This document shows positions 20,519 through 29,433 of a stretch of 64,000 nucleotides of DNA, in pieces. Numbering within the stretch: the stretch's first letter is position 1; every line of letters starts with the position of its first letter. Both the position numbers and the translations under genes were made by a program. The stretch covers positions 192,172-256,171 of the forward strand of contig NZ_LN852694.1 of assembly GCF_001244545.1 (NCBI RefSeq), in the 5' to 3' direction. The notes beneath the pieces are model-generated. The model saw only the letters and a list, made by a program, of their open reading frames with translations. It made no database searches and had not been told where the DNA came from. This DNA comes from Candidatus Stoquefichus sp. SB1 (GTDB lineage Bacteria; Bacillota_I; Bacilli_A; Erysipelotrichales; Coprobacillaceae).

Positions 20519-21506
20519 ATCTTTTCTTGATTGTAATTCCAATTTTTCTTTCGACTTTCGCTAATTTCTTTCTTGCGATAGGTCTTGCCTTATTGGCACC
20601 AGCTTCTAAGACATCATCTAAATAACTACCTGTTGTAATTTCCTTATAGCGTGCTTGAATGTTTTCTAGTTCTGCACCAACGATTTCGGCTAAATCAGTT
20701 TTAAATTCACCATAACCTTTTCCATCATATTCTTTTTCAATATCCTCAATTGTTTTTCCTGATAAAATAGAATAGATCTCTAATAGATTGGAAATACCAG
20801 GTTTGTTTTGAGGATCATAGTGAATATGCCCATCGCTGTCAGTAACAGCTGATTTGATTTTCTTTTTAGAAACATTAATATCATCAAGAATATAAATTGT
20901 TCCTTTCCCAGCTTCATCTGATTTAGACATTTTTTTAGTTGGATTTTGTAAATCCATAATTCTTCCTCCCACTTTAGCAATTAAAGGTTCAGGAAGTTTA
21001 AATGTTTCACTATAACGTGAATTAAATCTTTCTGCCACATCACGACATAATTCAACATGCTGTTTTTGATCTTCACCGACTGGAACATAATCAGGATCAT
21101 ACATTAAAATATCAGCATTCATAAGTGATGGATAATTGAAAATACCAGCCCCAATAACTTCGTTTTTTGAAGCTTTATCTTTATATTGTGTCATACGAGA
21201 TAATTCACCCATAGAGACCATACATCCTAAATACCAACCAAGTTGAGCATGTTCTAAGACATCGGATTGTAAAAAGAGTGTCACTTTTTCAGGATCTAAT
21301 CCAGCAGCAATATATAAAGCAATCAAATCTTTTGTATTTTGTCTTAATTCTTTTGGTTCCTGGTAGATTGTCATTGAGTGTAAATTGGCAATAAAAATAA
21401 ACATTTCATATTCATCCTGATAAGAAACAAATGGCTTAATAGCCCCAATATAGTTTCCTAAAGTTACACGACCAGTTGGTTTAATTCCACTTAACATTCT
21501 TTTCAT
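20517..21506 (-). CDS. trpS: Tryptophanyl-tRNA synthetase
   Basis: AAGGAGG precedes two consecutive ATGs (21507-21509 and 21504-21506); I used the second, 8 bases away. The longer open frame runs into the T-box leader and is not coding. About 329 aa. The class I motifs are 'SGIKPTGRVTLGNYIGA' (HIGH-equivalent 'TLGNYIGA') and 'KKMSKSDEAGKG' (KMSKS). It charges tRNA-Trp. Expression is controlled by the upstream T-box. Confidence 0.95.
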   Translation of the reverse strand: MKRMLSGIKPTGRVTLGNYIGAIKPFVSYQDEYEMFIFIANLHSMTIYQEPKELRQNTKDLIALYIAAGLDPEKVTLFLQSDVLEHAQLGWYLGCMVSMGELSRMTQYKDKASKNEVIGAGIFNYPSLMNADILMYDPDYVPVGEDQKQHVELCRDVAERFNSRYSETFKLPEPLIAKVGGRIMDLQNPTKKMSKSDEAGKGTIYILDDINVSKKKIKSAVTDSDGHIHYDPQNKPGISNLLEIYSILSGKTIEDIEKEYDGKGYGEFKTDLAEIVGAELENIQARYKEITTGSYLDDVLEAGANKARPIARKKLAKVERKIGITIKKR

Positions 21507-21523
21507 CATTATTTCCTCCTTAA

Positions 21524-21741
21524 AATAAAAAAACATCCTTATAAAAAGGACGTTTGAACGCGGTACCACCTTTATTCATATCATTTGATATGCACTTTCA
21601 TCTTAACGCGATTAACGATAAATAACTCTTGCTATTTATGACTCCAGAATCCCAATTCATCTATGTCTATGACTTGTTTTCACCAACCACAAGTTCTCTA
21701 TATTCATTCAACATAAATTACTTCATTCCTTCTTTGTCTTT
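21524..21741 (-). ncRNA. T-box riboswitch (tRNA-Trp)
   Basis: The leader on the minus strand has the invariant T-box AAAGGTGGTACCGCG (21559-21573). It has a Stem I apical part with 'GAGAACTTGTGGTTGGTGA' and a probable specifier TGG (21652-21654) just before 'GATTCTGGAG'. A terminator hairpin ends in a T-run at 21523-21553. Uncharged tRNA-Trp would pair with the T-box bulge and prevent termination, switching on trpS. Confidence 0.93.
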
Positions 21742-21747
21742 ATTGTC

Positions 21748-21776
21748 ATTATAGAAGTCTTTCTGCTAAAAATCAA
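21748..21776 (-). promoter_or_regulatory. trpS leader promoter
   Basis: Read on the minus strand, TTGATT and TATAAT are 17 bases apart, directly upstream of the T-box. Confidence 0.8.
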
Positions 21777-21847
21777 GAGATTATCGAAAAAAGAATTTCA
21801 TAAATAAACAAAATGATGTATAATATGAAATGCGAGGAGATGATATT

Positions 21848-22303
21848 ATGATTAGAATATATACAGCACCAAGTTGTGCATCATGTCGTAAGGTAAAGGC
21901 TTGGTTAAAAGAACACCAAATCCCTTATGTAGAAAAAAACATCTTTTCAACCCTTTTAAGAGAAACAGAATTACGAGAACTTTTAGAAAGAAGTGAAAAT
22001 GGAACAGATGATATTATTTCTAAGAGATCTAAAATTATAAAAGAAAATCAAGTTGATATAGACGATATGTCAGTTAATCAACTGATTCATTTTATTCAAG
22101 AGAATCCATCGATTTTAAAACGACCAATCATCATTGATGAAAGACGTTTCCAGGTTGGATATAATGCTGAAGAAATAAGAGCGTTTATTCCACGAGAGTT
22201 AAGAAGGTTGCAAGAATGCGATAATAGTGATTTCTGTCCACAGTTTACAGATATCAAAACAGAATACTATAAAGATAAACAGGCGGACTGCCCTCAAGAT
22301 TAA
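21848..22303 (+). CDS. spx: Spx-family transcriptional regulator
   Basis: GAGGAGA lies before the ATG at 21848, which I prefer to the upstream ATG at 21830. The 151-aa product has the N-terminal redox pair CxxC ('APSCASCRKVKAWL') and the family-defining 'KRPIIIDERRFQVGYNAEEI'. Spx binds the RNA polymerase alpha subunit and switches transcription under disulfide stress. It is longer than the usual 131 aa because of a C-terminal tail with an extra 'CDNSDFC' and a final Cys. Confidence 0.92.
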   Translation: MIRIYTAPSCASCRKVKAWLKEHQIPYVEKNIFSTLLRETELRELLERSENGTDDIISKRSKIIKENQVDIDDMSVNQLIHFIQENPSILKRPIIIDERRFQVGYNAEEIRAFIPRELRRLQECDNSDFCPQFTDIKTEYYKDKQADCPQD

Positions 22304-22311
22304 AATAACAT

Positions 22312-22338
22312 GGCAGATTATATTCTGCCTGTTTTTTT
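22312..22338 (+). terminator. Intrinsic terminator
   Basis: GGCAG and CTGCC pair and are followed by GTTTTTTT, after spx. Confidence 0.75.
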
Positions 22339-22430
22339 AATTGAAACAATTTCAAAAAATTTTGAAACCTTAAATCCTGATTGCATTTTATTTGGACCTC
22401 AAGTAAAATAATCATTAGAGGATAGAGTAA

Positions 22431-22505
22431 ATGACTATCAAAAAAAGTTATGAAGAAAATGAAAAAACTGGGATATTCTCAGTTTTATTTGTTAAAGGAG
22501 GTTAA
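22431..22505 (+). CDS. Possible 24-aa leader peptide
   Basis: An ATG with AGAGGA 8 bases upstream opens a 24-codon frame. Its last codons overlap the AAAGGAGG ribosome site of the next gene. It also contains a 10-bp hairpin (AAACTGGGA with TCTCAGTTT, 22464-22486) followed by a short T-rich run. Translation of the leader would melt this hairpin and uncover the downstream site. The arrangement suggests translational coupling or attenuation, but the peptide itself may be incidental. Confidence 0.35.
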   Translation: MTIKKSYEENEKTGIFSVLFVKGG

Positions 22506-22509
22506 AATT

Positions 22510-23466
22510 ATGTGGGGTATTATTGCTACTTGGCGTATGGCAGTAGAAGGAATTAGTGAAGCAAGTGAAATTTTAGAAAATCATGGTGATGCTGGTGATG
22601 CAATTGAAACTGCCATTAGAGCAGTTGAAGATTTTGAGTATTATAAATCAGTAGGTTATGGAGGGCTTCCTAATGAGGATATGGAAGTTGAATTGGATGC
22701 TGCTTTTATGGATGGGAATACTTTTGATATTGGAGCAGTTGCAGCTATTAAAGATTTTGCAAATCCAGTTTCGATTGCGAGACGATTAGCAAAAGAAAAA
22801 GTCAATTGCATGTTAGTTGGAGAAGGTGCAGAAAGATTTGCTCATAAAGAAGGTTTTGAAAGAAAAAACATGTTAACAGATCGTGCCAAAATTCATTATA
22901 AAAATCGTGTCAAAGAAGTTCAGGATCAAGTGATTAAGCCTTATGCTGGACATGATACAGTAGGGATGGTTTGTCTGGATATGAGTGGAAAAATGACAGC
23001 TGCAACATCGACAAGTGGATTGTTTATGAAGAAGAAGGGGCGTGTTGGTGATTCTCCAATCGTTGGGTCTGGCTTTTATGTAGATTCCACTGTTGGTGGT
23101 GCAAGCGCAACGGGTCTAGGTGAAGATTTAATGAAAGGCTGTATTTCTTATGAAATTGTTCGTCTGATGAAAGAGGGAATGCACCCACAAGCTGCATGTG
23201 AAAAAGCTGTTCAAGAATTAGATAAAACATTAAAACAAAGAAGAGGAAGTGCAGGAGACTTATCTTTAATTGCAATGAATAATAAAGGTGAATGGGGTGT
23301 AGCAACAAATATTGAAGGTTTTTCTTTTGCTGTTGCAACTGCGTCACAAAAACCGATTGTTTATTTAACAAAGCTCATTGATGGAAAATGCCAGCATGAA
23401 GTCGCAAGTCAAGAATGGTTAGATAACTATATGAAAACAAGAATGGCACCTTTAGAAGAGAAATAA
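22510..23466 (+). CDS. Isoaspartyl peptidase/L-asparaginase-type Ntn hydrolase
   Basis: I chose the ATG at 22510 behind AAAGGAGG; the open frame to 22450 lacks a start signal. The 318-aa precursor is the glycosylasparaginase/IaaA type. The autoprocessing site is 'GHDTVGMVCLD', so Thr in 'HDTVG' becomes the N-terminal nucleophile of the beta subunit, and 'GDSPIVGSGFYVD' plus 'GGASATGLGED' form the active-site loops. It probably cleaves beta-aspartyl bonds or GlcNAc-Asn of glycoproteins (N4-GlcNAc-asparaginase), useful in a gut habitat. Confidence 0.88.
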   Translation: MWGIIATWRMAVEGISEASEILENHGDAGDAIETAIRAVEDFEYYKSVGYGGLPNEDMEVELDAAFMDGNTFDIGAVAAIKDFANPVSIARRLAKEKVNCMLVGEGAERFAHKEGFERKNMLTDRAKIHYKNRVKEVQDQVIKPYAGHDTVGMVCLDMSGKMTAATSTSGLFMKKKGRVGDSPIVGSGFYVDSTVGGASATGLGEDLMKGCISYEIVRLMKEGMHPQAACEKAVQELDKTLKQRRGSAGDLSLIAMNNKGEWGVATNIEGFSFAVATASQKPIVYLTKLIDGKCQHEVASQEWLDNYMKTRMAPLEEK

Positions 23467-23895
23467 TGTAAAAAAGATATTGCAGTCATTGATAAACAAA
23501 TTTTGAAGTTGTTCAAAAGATGAGAATTTTAAATAAAGAATAGGAATGGTTATAGAGGAAATGAAATTATTGTTCTAAGGATAATAAAGAATCAATATTA
23601 AGTTGTTTATATGTTCACTATGCGTTAAAATTATTATAGGTAGAGGTTAAAGAAACCAGTGCGTATGATTTGAGGTTATGATGAGTAAACTGAATGTAGA
23701 GATTGAAATATTATCTTCAATATGAATGGTTACTGATAAAAATAATTTGGATGAATTTCTGACTTTTGTGAATACTTGTTTTATGAAAAGATATAAGTCA
23801 TTAACTCAATCAATGAATAGTGAGGATATCCATACAAATACAAAAATATACACTCCTGGTATCTATTATCTTGCAAACATATAGGAGGTCAAGAC
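23467..23895 (+). other. Non-coding gap with probable decayed coding sequence
   Basis: No complete gene. Short in-phase pieces are visible, such as 'DIAVIDKQILKLFKR' near 23475-23520, which resembles the first helix of chorismate-mutase-type domains. A 52-codon frame at 23726-23884 begins 'MVTDKNNLDEFLTFVN'. Stops in all frames separate them, so this looks like the remains of one or more genes. I would not assign a function. Confidence 0.35.
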
Positions 23896-24636
23896 ATGGA
23901 AAGAATAGTTGAAATTTGTTGTGGCAGTTATGAAGATGCATTGAATGCATATCGTGGTGGAGCATCACGTATTGAACTCAATAGTGGACTTTATTTAGGT
24001 GGCTTAACACCAAGTTTAGGAACTTTAATTCTGACTAAGCAAAATACAGAGTTAAAAGTTATAGCAATGTTACGTCCAAGAGGAGCAGGTTTTCATTATA
24101 CTGATGATGAATTTGAAGTGATGAAAAATGATGCGGTTTTGATGATGGAACATGGAGCAGATGGAATTGCCTTTGGATGTTTAGATGAGAATGGAAATAT
24201 TGATGTAAAACAAACACAACAAATCATTAATATTGTGAAAGAATTTGATGGAGAAGTTGTTTTTCATCGTGCTTTTGATTGTGTTAAGGATCCTTATCAA
24301 GCCATTGAAAAATTAATTGATATGGGTGTTCACCGTATTTTAACAAGTGGACTTCAACCTAAGGCAGTAGATGGTAAAGAATTGATTAAAGATTTACAAA
24401 TGAAATATGGAGATCAAATTGAAATCTTGGCAGGTAGTGGCATCAATGCTGACAATGCTTTGGAAATGATGAATGATACAGGGATTAGCCAAGTTCATAG
24501 TTCTTGCAAAGATTGGGTCAATGATCCAACAACGAAATGTCATGCTGTATCTTTTGGTTATGCAACACATCCTCATGAAATGGATTATGATGTTGTGAGT
24601 CAGGAATTCGTGGAGAAGATTGTGAATAGTCTATGA
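23896..24636 (+). CDS. cutC: CutC family protein
   Basis: 246 aa with AGGAGG upstream. The CutC TIM-barrel is recognisable from 'VEICCGSYEDALNAYRGGA', 'RIELNSGLYLGGLTPS', 'MLRPRGAGFHYTDDE' and 'DGIAFGCLDENG'. It was historically linked to copper homeostasis, but the enzymatic role of CutC remains unsettled. It overlaps the yitT-like gene by 4 bases (ATGA). Confidence 0.93.
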   Translation: MERIVEICCGSYEDALNAYRGGASRIELNSGLYLGGLTPSLGTLILTKQNTELKVIAMLRPRGAGFHYTDDEFEVMKNDAVLMMEHGADGIAFGCLDENGNIDVKQTQQIINIVKEFDGEVVFHRAFDCVKDPYQAIEKLIDMGVHRILTSGLQPKAVDGKELIKDLQMKYGDQIEILAGSGINADNALEMMNDTGISQVHSSCKDWVNDPTTKCHAVSFGYATHPHEMDYDVVSQEFVEKIVNSL

Positions 24637-25508
24637 TAAGAAATTTAAGAAAAAATAAGCAGATAAGATTGTTGATTACACTTGTTTGTGTAATTGTTGC
24701 AGCTTTTTTACAGGCTTATGTGATTCAGGTTTTTATTCAGCCTGCTGATCTTCTGTCAAGTGGATTTACAGGTGTAGCTTTATTGATTGAAAAAATAACA
24801 TCTACATATTTAGGTTTCTCTTTTTCAACTTCACTTGGAATGATTTTATTAAATGTTCCAGTAGCCATGATTTGTTATAAGAGTATTAGTCCTAAATTTA
24901 CGTTCTTTTCTTTATTAGAAGTCTTTTTAGCCAGTTTCTTTTTAAGAGTTATTCATTTTTCACCTATTTTTGATGATGTTTTATTAAACATCGCTTTTGG
25001 TGGTTTTGCATATGGTTTATTAACTGTTATTGCTTTAAGAGGCAATGCTTCAACAGGTGGAACAGACTTTATTGCTTTATATGTTTCTAATAAAAAAGGA
25101 AGAGCTATCTGGGAGTATGTCTTCTTGTTCAATACAGTTATTTTGGTTATTTTTGGTTTTATGTTTGGATGGGAACATGCTGGATACTCCATTCTTTTTC
25201 AGTTTATTTCTACCCGCACAATTGATTCGTTCTACCATCGCTATGAACGTGTCACTTTACAGGTCACAACAACACATGCTCAAAAAGTCATTGATGCCTA
25301 TGTTCAACACTATCGTCATGGTATTTCATGTGTTGATGCAATGGGAGGATATAGTCAAAAACCAATGAATCTACTGCATACTGTTGTCTCAAGTTATGAA
25401 GTTCAGGATATTATTGATTTAATGAGAGAAGTCGATCCAAAAGTGATTGTCAATGTATTAAAAACTGAAAATTTCTTTGGTGGTTTTTATCAGGCACCAA
25501 TAGAATAA
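24633..25508 (+). CDS. YitT family membrane protein
   Basis: 291 aa. Five or six membrane helices (DUF161; 'QPADLLSSGFTGVALLIEK', 'GNASTGGTDFIALYVS') are followed by a cytoplasmic DUF2179 domain from about residue 215 ('ISCVDAMGGYSQKPMNLL', 'DPKVIVNVLKTENFFGGF'). This is the standard YitT architecture. Function is unknown; a nucleotide- or ion-linked transport role is often assumed. Confidence 0.92.
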   Translation: MIRNLRKNKQIRLLITLVCVIVAAFLQAYVIQVFIQPADLLSSGFTGVALLIEKITSTYLGFSFSTSLGMILLNVPVAMICYKSISPKFTFFSLLEVFLASFFLRVIHFSPIFDDVLLNIAFGGFAYGLLTVIALRGNASTGGTDFIALYVSNKKGRAIWEYVFLFNTVILVIFGFMFGWEHAGYSILFQFISTRTIDSFYHRYERVTLQVTTTHAQKVIDAYVQHYRHGISCVDAMGGYSQKPMNLLHTVVSSYEVQDIIDLMREVDPKVIVNVLKTENFFGGFYQAPIE

Positions 25509-25538
25509 AGAGTCTTAGATGGCATCTAAGACTCTTTT
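25508..25538. terminator. Bidirectional terminator
   Basis: AAGAGTCTTAGATG and CATCTAAGACTCTT form a perfect stem with almost no loop between convergent genes, and overlap both stop codons. Confidence 0.85.
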
Positions 25539-26075
25539 GATTTTACTATCACAGTTTTTGATATACTGAAGATGATATGGCTTGATAATTTCTAAAAATC
25601 TAATATAACCTGTATCTTCATGATAAACCTCAAATTCTAGTTCATAATCTTTTTGCTGAAGATACGTATTTTCATCCAGTGATAAAATACCTTCTTCAAA
25701 TTCAATATCATAACGATGTGTTGTTAAAGAAAATTGTTGTTTTAAATCTTTCAAATCAATTCCTTCTTTTTTTAATATATCTACAATTTCATTATGAAGT
25801 TCATGATTTTGATAAAAATGTTCTTTGTCTTGAACTGATAAAAGAATATTGGTTTCGATACGATGATCATTGATAGGTCTTTTTAAAGTCATTTCATATT
25901 GATTGTTTTTACTTCTTACACGTAGCATGTATTTTTTTTGTTGTAAGAGAGGATGAGTAAAATAATCATTGATTTGGATATAATCCTCTTTAATGCGACT
26001 ATGATAGTCGTTTAAAATTTGATGAAAAATATCTTTTGTAAGTAAAATCTTATATTCAATTTCTATATGTTCCAT
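25515..26075 (-). CDS. CYTH domain protein (tripolyphosphatase-like)
   Basis: I started at the ATG encoding 'MEHIEIEYKILL', which places the diagnostic ExExK motif at residues 4-8 as in other CYTH proteins; an upstream ATG at 26087 is possible. 186 aa. Alternating charged strands ('KYMLRVRSKNNQYEMTLKRP', 'SLTTHRYDIEFEEGILSLDEN') form the triphosphate tunnel. It likely hydrolyses inorganic tripolyphosphate or a nucleoside triphosphate. It sits divergent from nadK, a neighbourhood often seen in Firmicutes. Confidence 0.88.
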   Translation of the reverse strand: MEHIEIEYKILLTKDIFHQILNDYHSRIKEDYIQINDYFTHPLLQQKKYMLRVRSKNNQYEMTLKRPINDHRIETNILLSVQDKEHFYQNHELHNEIVDILKKEGIDLKDLKQQFSLTTHRYDIEFEEGILSLDENTYLQQKDYELEFEVYHEDTGYIRFLEIIKPYHLQYIKNCDSKIKRVLDAI

Positions 26076-26152
26076 TCTTATCACCATTCTTATTTTATCT
26101 TTTATTGAATTATATTTCAATTATTATATAATAAAGAAAAGTGGGTGAAAAA

Positions 26153-26929
26153 ATGAAAAGGTATGCAACTGTTTGTAAACTTGATGAGTGTTCAAAAAAA
26201 TTAGAACAGAAAATAAAAAAGGAACTTGATACTTTTATGACTTATGATGAAGACAATCCAGAACTTGTGATTAGTGTTGGTGGGGATGGAACAGTTCTTT
26301 ATAGTGTACATAAGTATATTCACCAATTAGATCAGGTTTCTTTTATTGGTATTCATAGTGGAACGCTAGGGTTTTTAACGGATTATCAAAAGGACGAATA
26401 TATGGATCTGGTTCATGATATACGATTAGATGAATTTAAAACTTATAATCGTTGTTTATTAGAAGTGAAAACACATGATGAAACATATATGGCTTTAAAT
26501 GAAGTAAGATTAGAAAATAATCGTCGCTCACAAGTTTTGGGAGTTTATATTAATGGTGATTTTTTTGAAACATTTAGGGGAAATGGTTTATGTGTATCAA
26601 CAGCTTCAGGGTCAACTGCTTATAATAAATCATTAGGGGGAGCAGTTATTAATTCTGGAGCAGGATTAATGCAGTTAAGTGAAATTGCTGGGATACATCA
26701 TAATGCTTATCGTTCTTTAGGGTCACCACTTATTTTAGATTGGACGCATATTATTCATTTAGAATCTGAGAATTTTGATGGTTCTATTTTAGGAATTGAT
26801 ACATTGGTTGTTGATTTAAAAGGAGCAGGATCTGTTGATATATCTTTAGCAAAGCAAAGAGCAAGATTTGTTCAATACAAACGTGTTCCTTATATTGAAA
26901 GACTCAAAAGAGCGTATTTAAGTGAATGA
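26153..26929 (+). CDS. nadK: NAD kinase
   Basis: The ATG at 26153 follows GGGTGA; the GTG at 26141 lies inside that site. 258 aa. The phosphate-donor motif 'VGGDGTVL' is at about 40-47, the 'ALNEVRLEN' NAD-binding motif near 115, and 'GSTAYNKSLGGAVI' follows. It converts NAD to NADP in the cytosol. It overlaps the pseudouridine synthase gene by 4 bases, a common pairing. Confidence 0.95.
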   Translation: MKRYATVCKLDECSKKLEQKIKKELDTFMTYDEDNPELVISVGGDGTVLYSVHKYIHQLDQVSFIGIHSGTLGFLTDYQKDEYMDLVHDIRLDEFKTYNRCLLEVKTHDETYMALNEVRLENNRRSQVLGVYINGDFFETFRGNGLCVSTASGSTAYNKSLGGAVINSGAGLMQLSEIAGIHHNAYRSLGSPLILDWTHIIHLESENFDGSILGIDTLVVDLKGAGSVDISLAKQRARFVQYKRVPYIERLKRAYLSE

Positions 26930-27759
26930 AAAGACAATGGATTGTAGAAGCTCAACATGCTCAAATCAGAATTGATGATTTTGCTTATCAGCATGGAATG
27001 AGTCGAAAAACTTTAAAGGATATTAAATTACGCGGGGATATACTTGTAGATAATGTTCATCGTACTGTGAGATATTTATTGCAGCCTGGAGAGGTTGTCA
27101 CCTTCTTATATCCTGATGAAATCAATCAAATAAAAGCGGTCAATATTCCATTACAAATTATTTATGAAGATGACTATTTATTGGTTGTTCATAAACCCAA
27201 AGGACTTCCTTGTATTCCCACAAAAGCCCATCCTTATTATACCCTTGCAAATGCCTTGACATATTATTATCAGCAAATTCATCTTCCTTCAACAGTTCAT
27301 CTTGTGAATCGTTTAGATAAAGATACATCCGGATTGTTGATAGTTGCTAAATATCGAGATATTCATGATTGTATGATGAAAGATTTTCAGCATATCTATC
27401 GGCAATATCAAGCCCATGTTCATGGTCGTGTTGAGCAGGGGACAATTCGTTTACCTATTTATTGTGAAGGTCAGGGGATGACAAGAATTATTGATGAAAG
27501 AGGAAAGGATTCGTGTACACATTATAAGTGCCTTGATTATAAGCAAGATACATCGCTAGTAGAGTTTGTTTTAGAAACAGGACGGACTCATCAAATTCGA
27601 GTTCATATGAAGGCTATTGGTCATCCATTGATAGGGGATGAACTATATGGTGATGGACAGGGAATATTTGATTTAGAGAGTGTTATGGTTGCATTTCAAC
27701 ATCCAGTGACAAAACAAATAAAGGTTATTAAAAAGGGAAACAGAAATGTTTCCCTTTAG
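26926..27759 (+). CDS. RluA-family pseudouridine synthase
   Basis: 277 aa. An S4-like N-terminal part ('IRIDDFAYQHGMSRKTLKDI') is followed by the catalytic domain with 'HLVNRLDKDTSGLLIVAK', where the Asp of 'RLDKDTSG' is catalytic, and 'ETGRTHQIRVHMKAIGHPL'. It isomerises uridine in rRNA or tRNA. ATGA-coupled to nadK. Confidence 0.93.
   Translation: MKRQWIVEAQHAQIRIDDFAYQHGMSRKTLKDIKLRGDILVDNVHRTVRYLLQPGEVVTFLYPDEINQIKAVNIPLQIIYEDDYLLVVHKPKGLPCIPTKAHPYYTLANALTYYYQQIHLPSTVHLVNRLDKDTSGLLIVAKYRDIHDCMMKDFQHIYRQYQAHVHGRVEQGTIRLPIYCEGQGMTRIIDERGKDSCTHYKCLDYKQDTSLVEFVLETGRTHQIRVHMKAIGHPLIGDELYGDGQGIFDLESVMVAFQHPVTKQIKVIKKGNRNVSL
27732..27757. terminator. Bidirectional terminator
   Basis: AAAGGGAAACA and TGTTTCCCTTT pair perfectly at the end of two converging genes. 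Confidence 0.85.
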
Positions 27760-28961
27760 AGTCTTAGTCTATTTTTAACAATGTTATTTTGACTATTCAT
27801 GTCAATAAACATTCCAATTGCAATCATATATGATAATAATGATGAACCACCATAGGATATAAATGGAAGCGTGATTCCAGTAATAGGAAGTAATCCTAAA
27901 ATCATACCCATATTCCATAATTGCTGAAAGATGAGCATACCAAAGATTCCCATAGTAAAGAATTTATCATGATCATTTGTAGAATCAAAGCCAATCTTTA
28001 AAATAACTAAATCCAGTCCTACAATAGCTAAAATAGTGAATAATCCACCAATATAACCATAGTCTGTTAAAATAACAGCAAAGATAAAATCAGTTTGGGC
28101 TTCTGGAAAGACTTTAATGACCTGTTGAAAACCATGACCAAACCAGCCAGCAGTTCCATAAGATAATAATGAGTAAAATAATTGAAAACCTTGATTACCA
28201 ACCGTTCCTTCCGGATCTACCCAGCCATAAAACCTATCTGATTTATGTCCGCTCATAAACTTTGCAAAAATATCAGGCTGATATATAAATAAATAGACAC
28301 CTATACCAATCACAATAGCAACTAAAATAAATCCAACAGTAAACCATTGCCCACGTAATCCACTAGAAAATAATACAAAAGCAACACCAATTAATATAAT
28401 CAATACAACTCCAGTATCATTTTGTAAATAAACAAGCAGAGCTGGTGGTAAAACAACGGCCATACATTTTAAAATATATTTGAATTCAGTTTCAAAAGTT
28501 CTTACCAAATAATAATCATTGTATTCTTTTGTAATTCTTGCAAGAGCAATGACAATTGCTATTTTCATAAATTCAGATGGCTGAAAACTAAAACCAGGGA
28601 AATTAAACCATGATGTTGCACCACCTGCAGTATTAACAAATGGAATAATGTGATGACCAGTCCATATTCTTGTATAAATAAAGTGTTCTATAGCCAAAAT
28701 AATAAGGAAAACCATTAATGCACCATAAATCAACCATATTTTATCATAAATCTGTTCATTCCCAACTTTATAGATAATAAAAACAAGAACAGCAGATATA
28801 ACATAAAACACCCCTTGTTTTAACCATAGGGTATCAGGATTCCCAACTTTATTTGATATTAAAGGAGCGGCATTTAAGATTGCAAAGCAACTAATGGCTG
28901 CTAATATACAAACAATTGGAATTAATGGTTGGTTAAGACATAGCTTTTTTATTTTTTCCAC
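27756..28961 (-). CDS. FtsW/RodA/SpoVE family SEDS glycosyltransferase
   Basis: I chose the GTG at 28959-28961 because AAAGGAG lies 7 bases upstream; the longer frame with an ATG start lacks a ribosome site. 401 aa, about ten membrane helices. The family motifs 'FPEAQTDFIFAVI' and 'LPFISYGGSSLLSYM' are near the C-terminus, and the loop 'PGFSFQPSEFMKIAIVIALA' carries the conserved Gln-Pro-Ser-Glu. SEDS proteins polymerise lipid II into glycan strands with a class B PBP. It looks more like RodA than FtsW, but this is not certain. Confidence 0.88.
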   Translation of the reverse strand: MEKIKKLCLNQPLIPIVCILAAISCFAILNAAPLISNKVGNPDTLWLKQGVFYVISAVLVFIIYKVGNEQIYDKIWLIYGALMVFLIILAIEHFIYTRIWTGHHIIPFVNTAGGATSWFNFPGFSFQPSEFMKIAIVIALARITKEYNDYYLVRTFETEFKYILKCMAVVLPPALLVYLQNDTGVVLIILIGVAFVLFSSGLRGQWFTVGFILVAIVIGIGVYLFIYQPDIFAKFMSGHKSDRFYGWVDPEGTVGNQGFQLFYSLLSYGTAGWFGHGFQQVIKVFPEAQTDFIFAVILTDYGYIGGLFTILAIVGLDLVILKIGFDSTNDHDKFFTMGIFGMLIFQQLWNMGMILGLLPITGITLPFISYGGSSLLSYMIAIGMFIDMNSQNNIVKNRLRL

Positions 28962-28989
28962 TTTGTTGCTCCTTTCTTTTTTTGTCATC

Positions 28990-29005
28990 TTATAGTATAC
29001 TATAA
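28990..29005. promoter_or_regulatory. Palindrome between divergent genes
   Basis: TTATAGTATACTATAA is a perfect 16-bp palindrome holding a -10-like TATACT/TATAGT on each strand. It may be the shared promoter core or an operator for the rodA-like and EIIB-like genes. Confidence 0.45.
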
Positions 29006-29041
29006 AAAAGAAATACTTCAATCAAAAAAGGATGTGAATAT

Positions 29042-29386
29042 ATGGAATTTGAATATGTTTTGATATTTATTGGAATTGCCTTAGCTCTTATTTTACTTTA
29101 TTATGGTTTTACACGTTTTATTAAAAATAAAGATTTAAAACAAGAGGTAAGCTCAACTGTAGATATTCAAAAACTGTTAGAAGCATTAGGTGGAAAAGAT
29201 AACATTACTGCTGTTAAAAGTTCTCCATCAAAATTAACAGTATCGTTGAAATCGCATGAGAAAATTGATGTAGAAACGATTCAGGCATTAGGAGCAAGTG
29301 GAATTGTTGAAGGAAAAGATAATCTTTCAATGATTTTTGGAAAACAATCAGTACTTATTGAAGATGATTTAAGAAAGTATTTATAA
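29042..29386 (+). CDS. Membrane-anchored EIIB-like domain lacking the active Cys
   Basis: 114 aa with AAAGGATG upstream. One N-terminal transmembrane helix (about 4-22) is followed by a domain matching the glucose-type PTS EIIB fold: 'IQKLLEALGGKDNITAVKSSPSKLTVSL' in two parts, 'ETIQALGASGIV' and 'LSMIFGKQSVLIEDDL'. In true EIIB the position after 'NIxxV' carries the phosphorylated Cys; here the stretch is 'KSSPSKL' with no Cys anywhere in the domain. It cannot carry a phosphoryl group in the usual way and is probably a structural or regulatory relative. Confidence 0.75.
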   Translation: MEFEYVLIFIGIALALILLYYGFTRFIKNKDLKQEVSSTVDIQKLLEALGGKDNITAVKSSPSKLTVSLKSHEKIDVETIQALGASGIVEGKDNLSMIFGKQSVLIEDDLRKYL

Positions 29387-29393
29387 AATGAAG

Positions 29394-29433
29394 GAATAAA
29401 CATAACTCTAAGGAAATGTTTATTCTTTTTTTT
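29394..29433 (+). terminator. Intrinsic terminator
   Basis: GAATAAACAT and ATGTTTATTC pair and are followed by nine Ts. Confidence 0.85.

Noticed and set aside
20780-20980. Short minus-strand frame inside trpS
   Set aside because: It is an alternate frame of a clear trpS gene with no start signal.
21507-21569. Longer trpS N-terminus
   Set aside because: The extension runs through the T-box terminator; the AAGGAGG site supports the internal start.
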